Origin: Nitrincola iocasae
Lineage (GTDB): Bacteria > Pseudomonadota > Gammaproteobacteria > Pseudomonadales > Balneatricaceae
NCBI RefSeq assembly: GCF_008727795.1
Contig: NZ_CP044222.1
Coordinates: forward strand, 1,612,001-1,676,000
Length of the DNA: 64,000 bases
Direction: 5' to 3'
Part shown: positions 47,498 to 56,821 of the stretch, one piece after another
Layout of the letters: each line of letters starts with the position of its first letter
Position numbering within the stretch: position 1 is the stretch's first letter
Translations under genes and position numbers: made by a program
The notes under the pieces: model-generated
Databases searched by the model: none
What the model was told of the DNA's origin: nothing
The model's input: the letters and a program-made list of their open reading frames with translations, nothing else

Positions 47498-49003
47498 ATG
47501 ACAGTTCGTACCCGGGTCGCGCCATCACCTACGGGTGATCCCCACGTCGGAACCGCTTATATCGCTTTGTTTAACTTAGCTTTTGCACGTCAGCATGGCG
47601 GACAGTTTATCCTGCGTATTGAAGATACGGATCAGACCCGCAGTACCGCTGAATCGGAACAGGCTATTCTCGACTCACTGCGCTGGCTGGGCTTGGAATG
47701 GGATGAGGGTCCGGATGTTGGTGGTCCACATGGTCCTTATCGTCAAAGCGAGCGCAAACACATCTATAAAGACTATGCTATGCGCCTGGTGGAAGAGGGG
47801 CATGCGTTTCTGTGTTTCCGTACACCGGAAGAGTTGAATGAGTTGCGTGAGTCGCGCCGGGCCAGTGGCCAGCATACCGCCTTAAAACAGGGTGATCTGG
47901 AGCTACCCGCTGAAGAAGCGGAAAGACGCCGTGCGGCCGGTATGCCGTTCGTGGTCAGAATGCGGGTACCAGAGACAGGCATTTGTGTTATCGATGATAT
48001 GCTGCGTGGTCCGATGGAACTGGACTGGGGGCAGGTGGATGCCCAGATACTGCTGAAATCAGATGGTATGCCAACCTACCATTTGGCCAACATCGTTGAT
48101 GATCATCTGATGGAGATTACCCATGTCATTCGTGGTGAGGAATGGATCAACTCAGCACCTAAGCACAAGCTGCTGTATCAGTACTTCGGTTGGGACATGC
48201 CTCAGCTTTGTCATATGCCGCTGCTGCGTAACCCTGATAAATCCAAACTGTCCAAGCGCAAGAATCCAACCAGTATTCTGTACTATCAGCGCATGGGCTA
48301 TCTGCCAGAAGCTTTATTGAACTATCTTGGCCGCATGGGTTGGTCCATGCCGGATGAACGTGAAAAGTTCAATCGTGAAGAGATGTTCAGTCACTTTGAT
48401 CTGACACGTGTCTCACTGGGTGGACCGGTGTTTGATCAGGAAAAACTTAGCTGGTTGAATGGCGTCTGGATTCGTGAAGAGTTGTCAGTGGATGCCTTTG
48501 CCGCTGAATTCCAGAAATGGGCGCTAAACCCTGAGTATCTGATGCAGATCGTGCCACTGATTCAGCAGCGGGTGGAAAAATTCTCGGATGTTGCACCTTT
48601 AGCAGGCTTTTTCTTATCCGGGATGTTGCCGGTGGATGCCGACAGCTTCGAGCACAAATCCCTGACACAAGAAGACTGCCGCCGCATTCTGCAGTTTGCC
48701 TCCTGGTATCTGGATAAGCAGAATGATTGGCACAAAGACGTGCTGTTTGCCGGGATGAAAAACCTGTCTGAAAATATGGGTTACAAAATTCGTGACTTCC
48801 TGTTTCCACTCTTTGTTGCTATTTCCGGCACAGCGCAGAGTGTCTCAGTGATTGATTCCATGCAGATTCTTGGACCCGATATGAGCCGTGCCCGCGTTCG
48901 CTTTGCATTGGATCAGTTGGGTAGCCCATCCAAGAAAGAAGCCAAGCGCTGGGAAAAGGAGTTTGCAGCCCTGGAAAAGGATACTACCGGCGCGGCTGAG
49001 TGA
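47498..49003 (+). CDS. gltX: Glutamate-tRNA ligase
   Basis: A 501-aa class I aminoacyl-tRNA synthetase. The HIGH-like motif is 'RVAPSPTGDPHVGTAYIALFN' and the KMSKS-like motif is 'DKSKLSKRKNP'. 'FILRIEDTDQTRS' and 'GLEWDEGPDVGGPHGPYRQSER' are GltX-specific. The ATG at 47498 matches the family start; forty codons of in-frame upstream sequence are noncoding. It is followed by tRNA-Ala(GGC), a common arrangement in gammaproteobacteria. Confidence 0.97.
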   Translation: MTVRTRVAPSPTGDPHVGTAYIALFNLAFARQHGGQFILRIEDTDQTRSTAESEQAILDSLRWLGLEWDEGPDVGGPHGPYRQSERKHIYKDYAMRLVEEGHAFLCFRTPEELNELRESRRASGQHTALKQGDLELPAEEAERRRAAGMPFVVRMRVPETGICVIDDMLRGPMELDWGQVDAQILLKSDGMPTYHLANIVDDHLMEITHVIRGEEWINSAPKHKLLYQYFGWDMPQLCHMPLLRNPDKSKLSKRKNPTSILYYQRMGYLPEALLNYLGRMGWSMPDEREKFNREEMFSHFDLTRVSLGGPVFDQEKLSWLNGVWIREELSVDAFAAEFQKWALNPEYLMQIVPLIQQRVEKFSDVAPLAGFFLSGMLPVDADSFEHKSLTQEDCRRILQFASWYLDKQNDWHKDVLFAGMKNLSENMGYKIRDFLFPLFVAISGTAQSVSVIDSMQILGPDMSRARVRFALDQLGSPSKKEAKRWEKEFAALEKDTTGAAE

Positions 49004-49101
49004 CCTAAGCGGGACAAATACTCTAAGCAGATGAAAATTCTGCAAAAGCCTGTTGACATAGGACGGCGGCAATCTTATGATACGCCCCGTCCTACCGACA
49101 T

Positions 49102-49177
49102 GGGGTCTTAGCTCAGCTGGGAGAGCGCGACGCTGGCAGCGTCGAGGTCAGGGGTTCGATCCCCCTAGACTCCACCA
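49102..49177 (+). tRNA. tRNA-Ala(GGC)
   Basis: A 76-nt cloverleaf with CCA: acceptor GGGGTCT/AGACTCC, anticodon stem CGACG/CGTCG with loop CTGGCAG (anticodon GGC), T arm AGGGG TTCGATC CCCCT. It lies 98 bp after gltX. Confidence 0.97.
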
Positions 49178-49233
49178 ATCCTTTGTTTATTTTTTAAAAT
49201 CATTTAGTTATAGATTTTAAAAAGCGAGAAGAA

Positions 49234-49286
49234 GTGCAGGTGACACCAAAGGGTGACACCACTCCGGCCAGGCTGGAGCCCTGCAC
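49234..49286. repeat. Small structured repeat element between tRNA-Ala and the next gene
   Basis: Arms GTGCAGG (49234-49240) and CCTGCAC (49280-49286) enclose two direct GGTGACACC copies (49239-49247 and 49252-49260) and a CTCC/GGAG hairpin at 49262-49278. It could be a REP-like or other palindromic element. The rest of 49178-49507 holds only the promoter region of the next gene; I see no further gene. Confidence 0.5.
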
Positions 49287-49507
49287 ATCAACATCCCTCA
49301 TACCTGTCGCAAACTCACTGACCTGACTACGCCTGATTTGCCTTACCACGTCGTTTTTACCCCACTCATGACAGGCGTCTATTCTCAGTTAAGCCCGATT
49401 CGTGTGCATTAATGCTATGCTCAAGAGACAAACTCAAGAAAGCTTGTTGCCTCTTTTTGGTTTGATATGCCTAAGGTTCACACAACTTAACTGAGTACAG
49501 GTGTCAC

Positions 49508-50218
49508 ATGAAGAAGAATTTTACAGCTCAAATTGTTGATTATAAATCGATCAATGAAATACCCGGTGCTTGGTCAACAGCTGATTATAAGGCACTGTTA
49601 GCTGAAATGGGCTTGGATGAGGGCTTAGAGGATTTAAGCGAAAAAGACATAAAGGACATGTGTTATATGTCATTTAATGAGCTTGAACTTGCTGAGGCCG
49701 CGAATGTAGTGCTGAGTTTTCTATTCTCAGAGGAGGAACTCACTGAAGGAAAAGTTGAGCAGTTGTCTCATGATTTAGCAGAGGAAAAAATGTGGGAGCG
49801 GTTTTCGGATGTACGCTTTCACCATCGTCTTTTTAATGCCTATGATTTATTACGATCAGCCTATAACGGCATTTTTCCGCAACCCACTGGCGTGCAACTC
49901 ACACTCAAAGTTACTGCAAAAGAACGCGATGATTTAACCATCTTTGATGAGGCTCCAAAACCATCTATCGTCAGGTTATTAGCACAGGGTATGGATGAGA
50001 ATGTCACGCTCAATCGACTCTATTCTGATCAGATTTGCGGTGCTGCATTCCCGGAAGCTGAAGGCATTATCTGGTTATTAGAAACGTTATCGAAAACAGA
50101 TGACTCCCGAACTTATCTGTTGACCAGTTCCAGCTTTTGGCTGGAAGACATAAAAGAGCTAGATCAATTTGAAGGAGAGGTTCACGTTGATGAGCAAGAA
50201 GGTGAGGGGCAAGCTTAA
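49508..50218 (+). CDS. Hypothetical acidic protein
   Basis: A 236-aa acidic, mostly helical protein ('SEKDIKDMCYMSFNELELAEAANVVLSFLF', 'MWERFSDVRFHHRLFNAYDLL') with no signal peptide or membrane segment. The C terminus ('DQFEGEVHVDEQEGEGQA') is highly acidic. No family recognised. AGGTG precedes the ATG. Its last 29 nt overlap the serine hydrolase gene in another frame, so the two form an operon. The context gives no clear function. Confidence 0.75.
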   Translation: MKKNFTAQIVDYKSINEIPGAWSTADYKALLAEMGLDEGLEDLSEKDIKDMCYMSFNELELAEAANVVLSFLFSEEELTEGKVEQLSHDLAEEKMWERFSDVRFHHRLFNAYDLLRSAYNGIFPQPTGVQLTLKVTAKERDDLTIFDEAPKPSIVRLLAQGMDENVTLNRLYSDQICGAAFPEAEGIIWLLETLSKTDDSRTYLLTSSSFWLEDIKELDQFEGEVHVDEQEGEGQA

Positions 50219-51212
50219 TCTACTGACAACCTGGGTTGGACTGGCATTCATACTGCCCGCTTATGCGACTGATTTTTCCGCCATGGATGAAACCGCGCAA
50301 AGCTTTAGTAATATAAAAACGGTGCAGATCGCCTACAAGGGCGAAGTTATTTGGGCAAAAGCTTACAACGGCGCTAATCTTAATTCGGTAACCAATATCA
50401 AATCGGCGTCAAAAACACTCATGTCCACTATCGTCGGAATCGCTATTGAACGTGGTATTCTTGAAGGTGTAGACCAGCCCATTGCGCCATTATTATCTGA
50501 TCAACTACCTGCCAACCCGGACCCGCGGTTAAGCCAAATCACCATTGGTAATTTACTGTCAATGCAAGCCGGATTAGAGCGCACCTCTGGCCGTAACTAT
50601 GGACGTTGGGTGATGAGCGATAACTGGGTAAAAACCGCACTTTCCTGGCCGTTTGACGAAGAGCCCGGCGGCAACATGCAATATTCAACCGGCAGTACAC
50701 ATATGCTTTCTGCCATCATTAAGCGAGAATCTGGCGAACATACATACCGGCTGGCAAACAGATGGTTAGCGGGCTCCGGTGTGCGCGTAGAAAGCTGGGT
50801 AACCGATCCGCAAGGCATCCCCATGGGGGGCAATCAAGTAGGCATGACGCCTGCTTCACTGCTAGCGCTAGGTGAATTATATCGTCGTGGCGGTGTTACC
50901 GAAGACGGCAAGCGCCTCATTACTAAAAAATGGATTGATGAAAGCTGGATGCAGCGCACGCAATCGCGTTTTCATCGCAGCGGCTATGGTTATGGCTGGT
51001 TTATTCAGCCCTTTGCTGGCGTTGAGGGTTATTACGGCTGGGGTTATGGTGGGCAGATGATTTATGTATTGCCAGAACTAGAGCTAACTGTCGCCATTAC
51101 CTCAGAAGAAAACTTACCATCTGGCCGAAGCGGCTATCGTGACCAGCTTCATCAGATGTTGAGTCGAGATATTATTCCAGCGATTCAATTAGATGTCTTT
51201 GTACAAGGCTGA
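50190..51212 (+). CDS. Exported serine hydrolase, class C beta-lactamase fold
   Basis: A 340-aa protein with a signal peptide ('LLTTWVGLAFILPAYA'). The catalytic SxxK is 'SASK' in 'IKSASKTLMSTIVG'; the YxN-like motif is 'YSTGSTH'; and a 'GWGYGGQMIYVLP' segment occupies the KTG-like place, as in esterase and DD-peptidase relatives. This is more likely an esterase or peptidase than a true beta-lactamase. The ATG at 50190 has GGAGAGG upstream and lies inside the previous gene. Confidence 0.88.
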   Translation: MSKKVRGKLNLLTTWVGLAFILPAYATDFSAMDETAQSFSNIKTVQIAYKGEVIWAKAYNGANLNSVTNIKSASKTLMSTIVGIAIERGILEGVDQPIAPLLSDQLPANPDPRLSQITIGNLLSMQAGLERTSGRNYGRWVMSDNWVKTALSWPFDEEPGGNMQYSTGSTHMLSAIIKRESGEHTYRLANRWLAGSGVRVESWVTDPQGIPMGGNQVGMTPASLLALGELYRRGGVTEDGKRLITKKWIDESWMQRTQSRFHRSGYGYGWFIQPFAGVEGYYGWGYGGQMIYVLPELELTVAITSEENLPSGRSGYRDQLHQMLSRDIIPAIQLDVFVQG

Positions 51213-51453
51213 GGTGTTCTGGCGTCAATCCTGAAAGACCCTGAAGCCGTTGAAGTAGCGGCACTGAAATGGATACATGGGTAAAGCCATCAGCGGGTGC
51301 CGGGATCTATTGGGTTGAAAATCACCGTATAACTTCAGGACTAGCTGAGGCACACTACTGGAGTAACAAACCGGTCAGGCCATAGCGGCCTTAGGTAAAG
51401 CGAACTGTCTCCACAAACCTGGTGTGATTCAGTCTGTATAAGAGGGATTGAAC

Positions 51454-52239
51454 GTGAATAATAATAAACATAAAGACCCATCCGAACTGCCATTTGCTGC
51501 ACCCTGCAGAAAACTCAGCGATGATGCTCCACTTCGTTGGCTTCAAAAGGGCGTTGATGATTTACGGGCAGCATCTCGACAAAGTTTGGTGTATGGCTTT
51601 TTAACGGTTTTACTCAGTTGGGCAATGACTGTCGCTACTATGCAATTTGGTAGTATTGGCCTTTATCTTGGGCTTGTGAGTGGCTTCGTTTTTGCTGGAC
51701 CCTGGCTGGCTTTAACGCTTTACGCGATCAGCTTGCGGTTAGAAAGAGGTGAGAAAGTATCCTTAAGGCTATCGATAAGAGATGCGGGAAGCGTAATGGG
51801 ATCAGCTATGATCTTTGCAGTGATATTAGTGATTGTCTTACTGGTATGGGCGCGTGCTGCAAACACCATGTATATCTTTTTCCCGGAAGTTGCCAACCCA
51901 AGTTATAGTCAATTGGCCGTCTTTTTGATTGCAGGTATTTCAGTTGGCGCTCTTTTTTGTTTGGTCGTGTTCGCCGTCAGTGCTTTTTCATTGCCAATGT
52001 TGATTGACCGTAAGGCCGATGCGGTGACTGCCGTTGTCACAAGTGTGAATGCGGTCATGCGAAATAAATACCCACTTATGCTTTGGGCTGTCATGATATC
52101 CTGCTTAATTATGATTGCTGCGCTAACAGCATGGGTTGCGCTAGTAGTGATTATGCCGGTTTTAGGCCATGCCTCCTGGCATGCCTACAGAGAAACAATC
52201 GATGCAGAGCAGTGGCCTAGTAATGCATTAAAGAAATGA
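51454..52239 (+). CDS. DUF2189 integral membrane protein
   Basis: A 261-aa membrane protein with six helices: 'APLRWLQKGVDDLRAASRQSLVYGFLTVLLSW' opens the DUF2189 domain, with 'GLVSGFVFAGPWLALTLYAISLRLERGEKV' following. Function unknown; members often lie near cytochrome oxidase or heme-related genes, but not here. GTG at 51454 follows AGAGGG by seven bases, better than the TTG at 51448. The 241 bp before it hold no gene. Confidence 0.88.
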   Translation: MNNNKHKDPSELPFAAPCRKLSDDAPLRWLQKGVDDLRAASRQSLVYGFLTVLLSWAMTVATMQFGSIGLYLGLVSGFVFAGPWLALTLYAISLRLERGEKVSLRLSIRDAGSVMGSAMIFAVILVIVLLVWARAANTMYIFFPEVANPSYSQLAVFLIAGISVGALFCLVVFAVSAFSLPMLIDRKADAVTAVVTSVNAVMRNKYPLMLWAVMISCLIMIAALTAWVALVVIMPVLGHASWHAYRETIDAEQWPSNALKK

Positions 52240-52283
52240 GATCTTGAGCGATCATTGCGGTGCCCTGTTACAGGGCATGACGC

Positions 52284-52862
52284 TCACTCGAACATGGCTT
52301 GATGCAGCAAGCCAAAGTGCTGGAAGCTGTAATCAGCCAGATGAGCATAATCGGGTAAGGTTGTGTAGTGAATCAGACAGGATGGCATCTTTGCATTTCG
52401 ACCGGCTTCCAGGTCGTACCTGTAATCACCCACCATTAATATGGCGTGTGGAGGTAATCCAAAGTCGCCTGCGATCTGTAGCAGGGCGGTTGGATCGGGT
52501 TTCGGCTTGGAGTTTTCTCGGGTAATGAGTCGGTCAATGGGAATGGCATTTCGTTCAATTTTAACTCTTGAAGACTGGAATGAATTTCGAGTCACGATCG
52601 CCATGGGTATGTCATTTTCTACACATTTATCCACGAAGGCTCGAGCACCCGGCATCCAGTCACTACCCTGAGCATCGAGTAATTCGTGACGATGTATCAC
52701 GTCTAAAGCTGCACTCTGTTGCTTCTCTGGTAAGGATTTCAAAAAAGACAAAACATCCTCATCAGCAGGACAACAAATTTCCTGCTTGATCGCCATAAAA
52801 TCTAGCGATGAGGTCACCAGGGTGCCGTCCAGGTCGAAAATTACCCCTCGAATGTGTTTCAT
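52284..52862 (-). CDS. HAD-superfamily phosphatase
   Basis: A 192-aa haloacid dehalogenase-like hydrolase with all motifs: 'VIFDLDGTLVTSS' (nucleophile and acid/base Asp), 'AIVTRNSFQSS' (motif II Thr), 'KPKPDPT' (motif III Lys) and 'MVGDYRYDLEAG' (motif IV Asp pair). The small helical cap fits phosphoglycolate phosphatase-like enzymes. Substrate unknown. It is 15 bp downstream of selO, in the same direction. Confidence 0.9.
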   Translation of the reverse strand: MKHIRGVIFDLDGTLVTSSLDFMAIKQEICCPADEDVLSFLKSLPEKQQSAALDVIHRHELLDAQGSDWMPGARAFVDKCVENDIPMAIVTRNSFQSSRVKIERNAIPIDRLITRENSKPKPDPTALLQIAGDFGLPPHAILMVGDYRYDLEAGRNAKMPSCLIHYTTLPDYAHLADYSFQHFGLLHQAMFE

Positions 52863-52877
52863 TCTATAGCCTGTAGA

Positions 52878-54599
52878 TTACGACGAGCAGCTGTAATGTG
52901 AAAATCCTCCAAGCCCAAACAATTCTGCTGGCTTAAGCCTGTAATATTGTTCTTCTATCTCTTGTGATTGTTCGGCATAGGGCTGTGTTAACACGCCTTG
53001 TAGTTCTTTGATTAGCGCATACTGACCCCTAGCTGCATGCTGATACGCGGGCACTACATTCCCTTCTCGCATAATGTATTTTGGGTTTGCGCGTTGCATC
53101 TGTATAGAAATCTCCTCAGTAGAGCGGGGTCCTGAGGTAATCAGCGATTTCCATTTGATGAACCACTCTGCCCAGCGCGTATGCAATCCTTCGTTGTCTG
53201 TTTCAGCGGTCAGTTCAGTGTAAAAGCTTTTCGTGAGTGGCTCGATATCATTAGGTACTGTCGATAGCTCGCGGAAGAAAAGGGTGTAATCCACCGGTGT
53301 TTGCATCATTAACGTGATCAGTTCGTTGAATAACTCGGCGTTGAATACGACTAACCCTAATTTGGCCGCCCACATCGTTTCCATTGCAGCCTGCATCACC
53401 CTGGGGAAATTAGCTTGAATTTTGTCAAGCTGCTGTATAAAGGCAGGCTGTGCTGAAAGTAGCGGGCGTAACGCGGCACAGAACATCTGGAAGTTGCGCT
53501 CTGCTGCAATCGGCTGATTGAGGAATGCGAAATGCTGTCCACCCCCTGTCCATGGCTGGAAATAGGGATTGAATGCTTCACAGAAACCAAACGGGCCGTA
53601 GTCGAGGGTGAAGCCACCCGCGGCACAGTTGTCACTGTTGAAGTTGCCTTGGCAGTATCCGACGCGAATCCAGTTAGCAACTAAAGAGGTCAGTCGGCCA
53701 CAGAATTCACCTGCCAGCACAAGTACTTTTTCCTCAAGTGATCGTGTCGTGTCGATAACCTCGCCATATTCTCGATCCATTAAGTGTAAGACGAGCTTTT
53801 CCAGTTCTTCCATCGCGCGCGGATGTGCCTGGTTTCGGGCGCGACGACCAAAGAGTTCCAGTTGACCCACCCGGATAAAGGAGGGTGCCACGCGCGTTGA
53901 GATAGCCACGGGTTCTAAAAAATAACGGTCTGGATCTTTAGCGTAGGAACCAGCTGAATACCAGGGCCGTTGCACTTTTTCAGTTTTGGATACATACAAA
54001 CACAGTGACCGTGATGTTGGCACTCCCAGCGCGTGCATATGCTCTTGTGCGAGGAATTCGCGAACACTTGAGCGTAGCACGGCTCGGCCGTCGGCCCCTC
54101 GGCAGTAGGGGGTTCGACCGCCCCCTTTGAGTTGCATCTCCCAGCGTTGGCCATTAATGACGGCTTCAAATACGGAGATGGCACGACCATCACCGTAGCC
54201 GTTACCGGTTCGAAACGGGCATTGCTGGGTGTATTCGGTGCCGAAGATTGACAGTGCATAGCCACAGGCCCAACCAACTTTTTGCATCGGTTCTGGTGCC
54301 TGGCTAAGGTTACCGGAGAACACCCGCATAAAATCGTCTGATTGCGCCAGGCTGTCGGCCAGGCCCAGTTCAGCAAAAAAGCTGGGGCTGTGAGCGATAT
54401 ATTCCGGATTCTGGATGGGTGTTGGCTTGACTGGAACGAAGTGGCCGGTGAAAACTTGCCGTGGTGCGTGATCAACACCCTCTTCAGTCGCGTCAGGATC
54501 GCAATTGAGGACGTCCAGGAATGAGTAGCTTGCACAGGCTGCAAGCGCATTGAGGGTTGTAATGCTGGCAGAGATTTCCTGGTCTTTTGCTTGTGTCAT
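52878..54599 (-). CDS. selO: Protein adenylyltransferase SelO (YdiU)
   Basis: A 573-aa pseudokinase-fold AMP transferase. The family core is 'MQLKGGGRTPYCRGADGRAVLRSSVREFLA' with 'GVPTSRSLCLY'; the metal-binding asparagine and aspartate lie in 'NFNSDN' and 'LDYGPFGFCEAF'. The C-terminal 'HYSCSS' is the place of the Sec/Cys redox motif. Sequence around 'ANWIRVGYCQGNFNSDN' differs from the usual 'GFCHGVMNTDN', placing it in a divergent clade. SelO adds AMP to redox proteins under oxidative stress. Confidence 0.92.
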   Translation of the reverse strand: MTQAKDQEISASITTLNALAACASYSFLDVLNCDPDATEEGVDHAPRQVFTGHFVPVKPTPIQNPEYIAHSPSFFAELGLADSLAQSDDFMRVFSGNLSQAPEPMQKVGWACGYALSIFGTEYTQQCPFRTGNGYGDGRAISVFEAVINGQRWEMQLKGGGRTPYCRGADGRAVLRSSVREFLAQEHMHALGVPTSRSLCLYVSKTEKVQRPWYSAGSYAKDPDRYFLEPVAISTRVAPSFIRVGQLELFGRRARNQAHPRAMEELEKLVLHLMDREYGEVIDTTRSLEEKVLVLAGEFCGRLTSLVANWIRVGYCQGNFNSDNCAAGGFTLDYGPFGFCEAFNPYFQPWTGGGQHFAFLNQPIAAERNFQMFCAALRPLLSAQPAFIQQLDKIQANFPRVMQAAMETMWAAKLGLVVFNAELFNELITLMMQTPVDYTLFFRELSTVPNDIEPLTKSFYTELTAETDNEGLHTRWAEWFIKWKSLITSGPRSTEEISIQMQRANPKYIMREGNVVPAYQHAARGQYALIKELQGVLTQPYAEQSQEIEEQYYRLKPAELFGLGGFSHYSCSS

Positions 54600-54661
54600 A
54601 GGAGTCCCTATTGGTATGCATCATTACATAATCTCAATGCGCTTTCAGCCCGGGGCTTGGC

Positions 54662-54943
54662 TTACTCAGTACGCTGAGTCACTTCCAGCAAGTGGTAGCC
54701 GAACTGGGTTTTGACCGGGCCTTGTACTTCGTTGACCGGCGCGCTGAATACAACCTTATCAAACTCAGGGACCATCTGACCTGGACCGAAGGTACCTAAG
54801 TCACCCCCATTGCGACCTGATGGGCATGTGGAATGCTGTTGTGCCAGAGCGGCGAAGTCTTCACCGGCGGCAATTTTTGCTTTAAGTTCGTTACAGGTTG
54901 CTTCGTCTTCAACCAGGATATGACGTGCTGCAGCTTTTGCCAT
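54662..54943 (-). CDS. ppiC: Parvulin-type peptidyl-prolyl isomerase PpiC
   Basis: A 93-aa single-domain parvulin: 'AAARHILVEDEATCNELKAKI', 'GEDFAALAQQHSTCPSGRNGGDLGTFGPGQMVPEFD' and 'GPVKTQFGYHLLEVTQRTE'. It is cytoplasmic (no signal peptide) and matches E. coli PpiC in length. Confidence 0.96.
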   Translation of the reverse strand: MAKAAARHILVEDEATCNELKAKIAAGEDFAALAQQHSTCPSGRNGGDLGTFGPGQMVPEFDKVVFSAPVNEVQGPVKTQFGYHLLEVTQRTE

Positions 54944-54970
54944 GTTATAACTCTCACTTTTTATCGAATT

Positions 54971-55672
54971 TTAGTAAACCGCAACTTTAACATAATGTTT
55001 TCGCCACTCGCCAACATGTAAATCCGAAGGCAAGTGGTAGTGACCAATGGAAATCCGATGCAGCTTAAGCACAGGGTTACGAAAACGGCCAAACATACGC
55101 TTGATCTGATGGTATTTGCCTTCAGTCAGAACCACCCGTGCTGTGCGGGTTGACAGAATCGTTAACAAAGCAGGTGCTGTGGTTAGGTTTTCATAGTCAA
55201 AATACATGCCCTCAGCAAAGGCGGTTACGTAGCTGGCAGTGAGCGGTTGCTCCACTTCAACTTCATAGACTTTAGGCACCTTCTGCTTTGGATCTGTCAG
55301 CGCACTCGACCAGCGACCGTCGTTGGTAAGTAACACCAGCCCGGAGCTGTTTAAGTCCAGGCGGCCGACGATATGGAGTTGGTGTTTTTGAGGGTGGTCG
55401 ATCAGGTCGATGACGGTTTTATGCTGTGCATCTTTCGTGGCGCACACCACCCCAACCGGTTTGTATAAAAGAATATAGATCGGCTGGTTGTGCTGCAGCA
55501 CCTGGCCATCGTAATCTATCCTGGTAAATTGATTCACCAGCTGAGCGGGCTCATCACACAGCTCACTGTCGACTTTTACCCGTCCTTTAACGAGATCAAG
55601 CCGTATTTGTTTCAGCGAACGCTGCAACCTGCGTGCTAAAAAACGATCGAGACGATTAGATGCTGCTGCCAT
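54971..55672 (-). CDS. Pseudouridine synthase, RsuA/RluE family
   Basis: A 233-aa enzyme with an N-terminal S4 RNA-binding domain ('NRLDRFLARRLQRSLKQIRLDL') and the synthase core. The catalytic Asp lies in 'HIVGRLDLNSSGLVLLTNDG'. 'YEVEVEQPLT' and 'EGKYHQIKRMFGRFRNPVLKLHRISIG' are RsuA-like. It modifies a uridine in 16S or 23S rRNA; which one cannot be settled by eye. I start at the ATG at 55672. Confidence 0.92.
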   Translation of the reverse strand: MAAASNRLDRFLARRLQRSLKQIRLDLVKGRVKVDSELCDEPAQLVNQFTRIDYDGQVLQHNQPIYILLYKPVGVVCATKDAQHKTVIDLIDHPQKHQLHIVGRLDLNSSGLVLLTNDGRWSSALTDPKQKVPKVYEVEVEQPLTASYVTAFAEGMYFDYENLTTAPALLTILSTRTARVVLTEGKYHQIKRMFGRFRNPVLKLHRISIGHYHLPSDLHVGEWRKHYVKVAVY

Positions 55673-55895
55673 TAACAATCACTCACAATTCGAGCGGGCC
55701 GTTTGCTACCAGGGAAGGCTAGAACATCTAGTATAAGGCGCGGGGCGGAAAATGCATCAGCAAAGCAGTAGCCAAAATCTGTTTACGGCAGATCACATAA
55801 GAAAATCCCATTTATTAGGCTGATGCAATCTGCATTCGTTTGTGTTGAGTTGAAGCTATTTTTTGTTTTAAAAACAAATATATAAGTTGTCTATC

Positions 55896-55956
55896 TTGAG
55901 TTTTAGCCCAGATGGAGTATAAATTTTAATGCAAATTACTTGTGCATTTGTAATTT
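55896..55956 (+). promoter_or_regulatory. Promoter of the glnHPQ-C45-rpiR operon with candidate RpiR operator
   Basis: TTGAGT (55896) and TATAAA (55918) are 16 bp apart, predicting a start near 55930. AAATTAC-N10-GTAATTT (55933-55956) lies over the first transcribed bases, where a repressor would block initiation. A second A/T palindrome (TTTTGTTTTAAAAACAAA, about 55861-55878) lies upstream. The rest of 55673-56019 shows no gene. The operon's own RpiR protein is the obvious candidate binder; that is inference. Confidence 0.45.
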
Positions 55957-56019
55957 ATGAGCAAATATATTTCTAGTTAGATGCGTTTTCAACTACTCAA
56001 TAAATAAACGGAGTTCAAT

Positions 56020-56757
56020 ATGAAACGGCTACTTACTTTGATGACTGCCTGTACCCTAACCCTTGCATCAGCACAAGCTCTTGCGAACAAGCTTATTGTG
56101 GCGACAGATACCGCCTTTGTACCTTTTGAGTTTATGCAAGATGGCAAATATGTTGGATTTGATATCGATCTTTGGGCCGAAATTGCTGCCGATAACAGCT
56201 GGGAATATGAATTACGTCCAATGGACTTTGGTGGCATCATCCCCGCACTACAAACTCGTCAGGTCGATGTGGCTTTGGCAGGCATTACCATTCGTGATGA
56301 TCGTAAAGAGGTAATCGACTTTTCAGATGGTTATTACCAGAGTGGCTTTACACTCATGGTCCCTACAGGGAGTGATATTGAAACCACGGCTGATCTTGTT
56401 GATAAAACCCTTGCTGTCAAAATGGGCACATCGGCTTCCGATTATGCCGAAGAGCACTTTACTGAGACAGCGCTCCGAAAATTCCCCAATATCGATAATG
56501 CCTATTTAGAGTTACGTACCGGTCGTGTTGATGCGGCAATGCATGATACGCCTAATGTGCTTTACTATATCGCCACGGCGGGTGACGGGGCAGTAAAAAG
56601 CACTGGTGAACGGATGATGGCACATGAATATGGCATTGGCTTTCCAAAAGGCACTGAGTTAGTGGGGGCTGTCAATGCATCGCTTGCAGCAATGAGAGAA
56701 GATGGTCGTTACGACGCTATTTATGAAAAATGGTTTGGTACCAGCTCGACACAATAA
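56020..56757 (+). CDS. glnH: Amino-acid ABC transporter binding protein (GlnH-like)
   Basis: A 245-aa family 3 solute-binding protein with a signal peptide ('LLTLMTACTLTLASAQALA'). 'KLIVATDTAFVPFEFMQDGKYVGFDIDLWAEIA' and the amino-acid clamp 'DVALAGITIRDDRKEVIDFSDGYY' with 'GRVDAAMHD' are typical of glutamine-binding proteins. Given its neighbours, the true ligand could be a modified amino acid. GGAG precedes the ATG. Confidence 0.9.
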   Translation: MKRLLTLMTACTLTLASAQALANKLIVATDTAFVPFEFMQDGKYVGFDIDLWAEIAADNSWEYELRPMDFGGIIPALQTRQVDVALAGITIRDDRKEVIDFSDGYYQSGFTLMVPTGSDIETTADLVDKTLAVKMGTSASDYAEEHFTETALRKFPNIDNAYLELRTGRVDAAMHDTPNVLYYIATAGDGAVKSTGERMMAHEYGIGFPKGTELVGAVNASLAAMREDGRYDAIYEKWFGTSSTQ

Positions 56758-56764
56758 TGCCTCG

Positions 56765-56790
56765 TGGGAGGATGCTTAAAGCACCTCCCA
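56765..56790 (+). other. Stem-loop between glnH and glnP
   Basis: TGGGAGG-A-TGC / GCA-CCTCCCA with loop TTAAA and one bulged A. There is no U tract, so it is probably a hairpin that protects the binding-protein mRNA, like the one after dctP. Confidence 0.7.
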
Positions 56791-56821
56791 TCTCTTACAA
56801 GTTGTTATTTGGAGATGAGTT

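Noticed and set aside
50190..51212. A true class C beta-lactamase
   Set aside because: SxxK is present but the YxN motif reads YST and no KTG triad is seen; esterase or peptidase relatives fit better.
53915..54550. A 211-codon frame on the minus strand inside selO in another frame
   Set aside because: It is a shifted reading of selO, whose own frame is intact and contains all family motifs.
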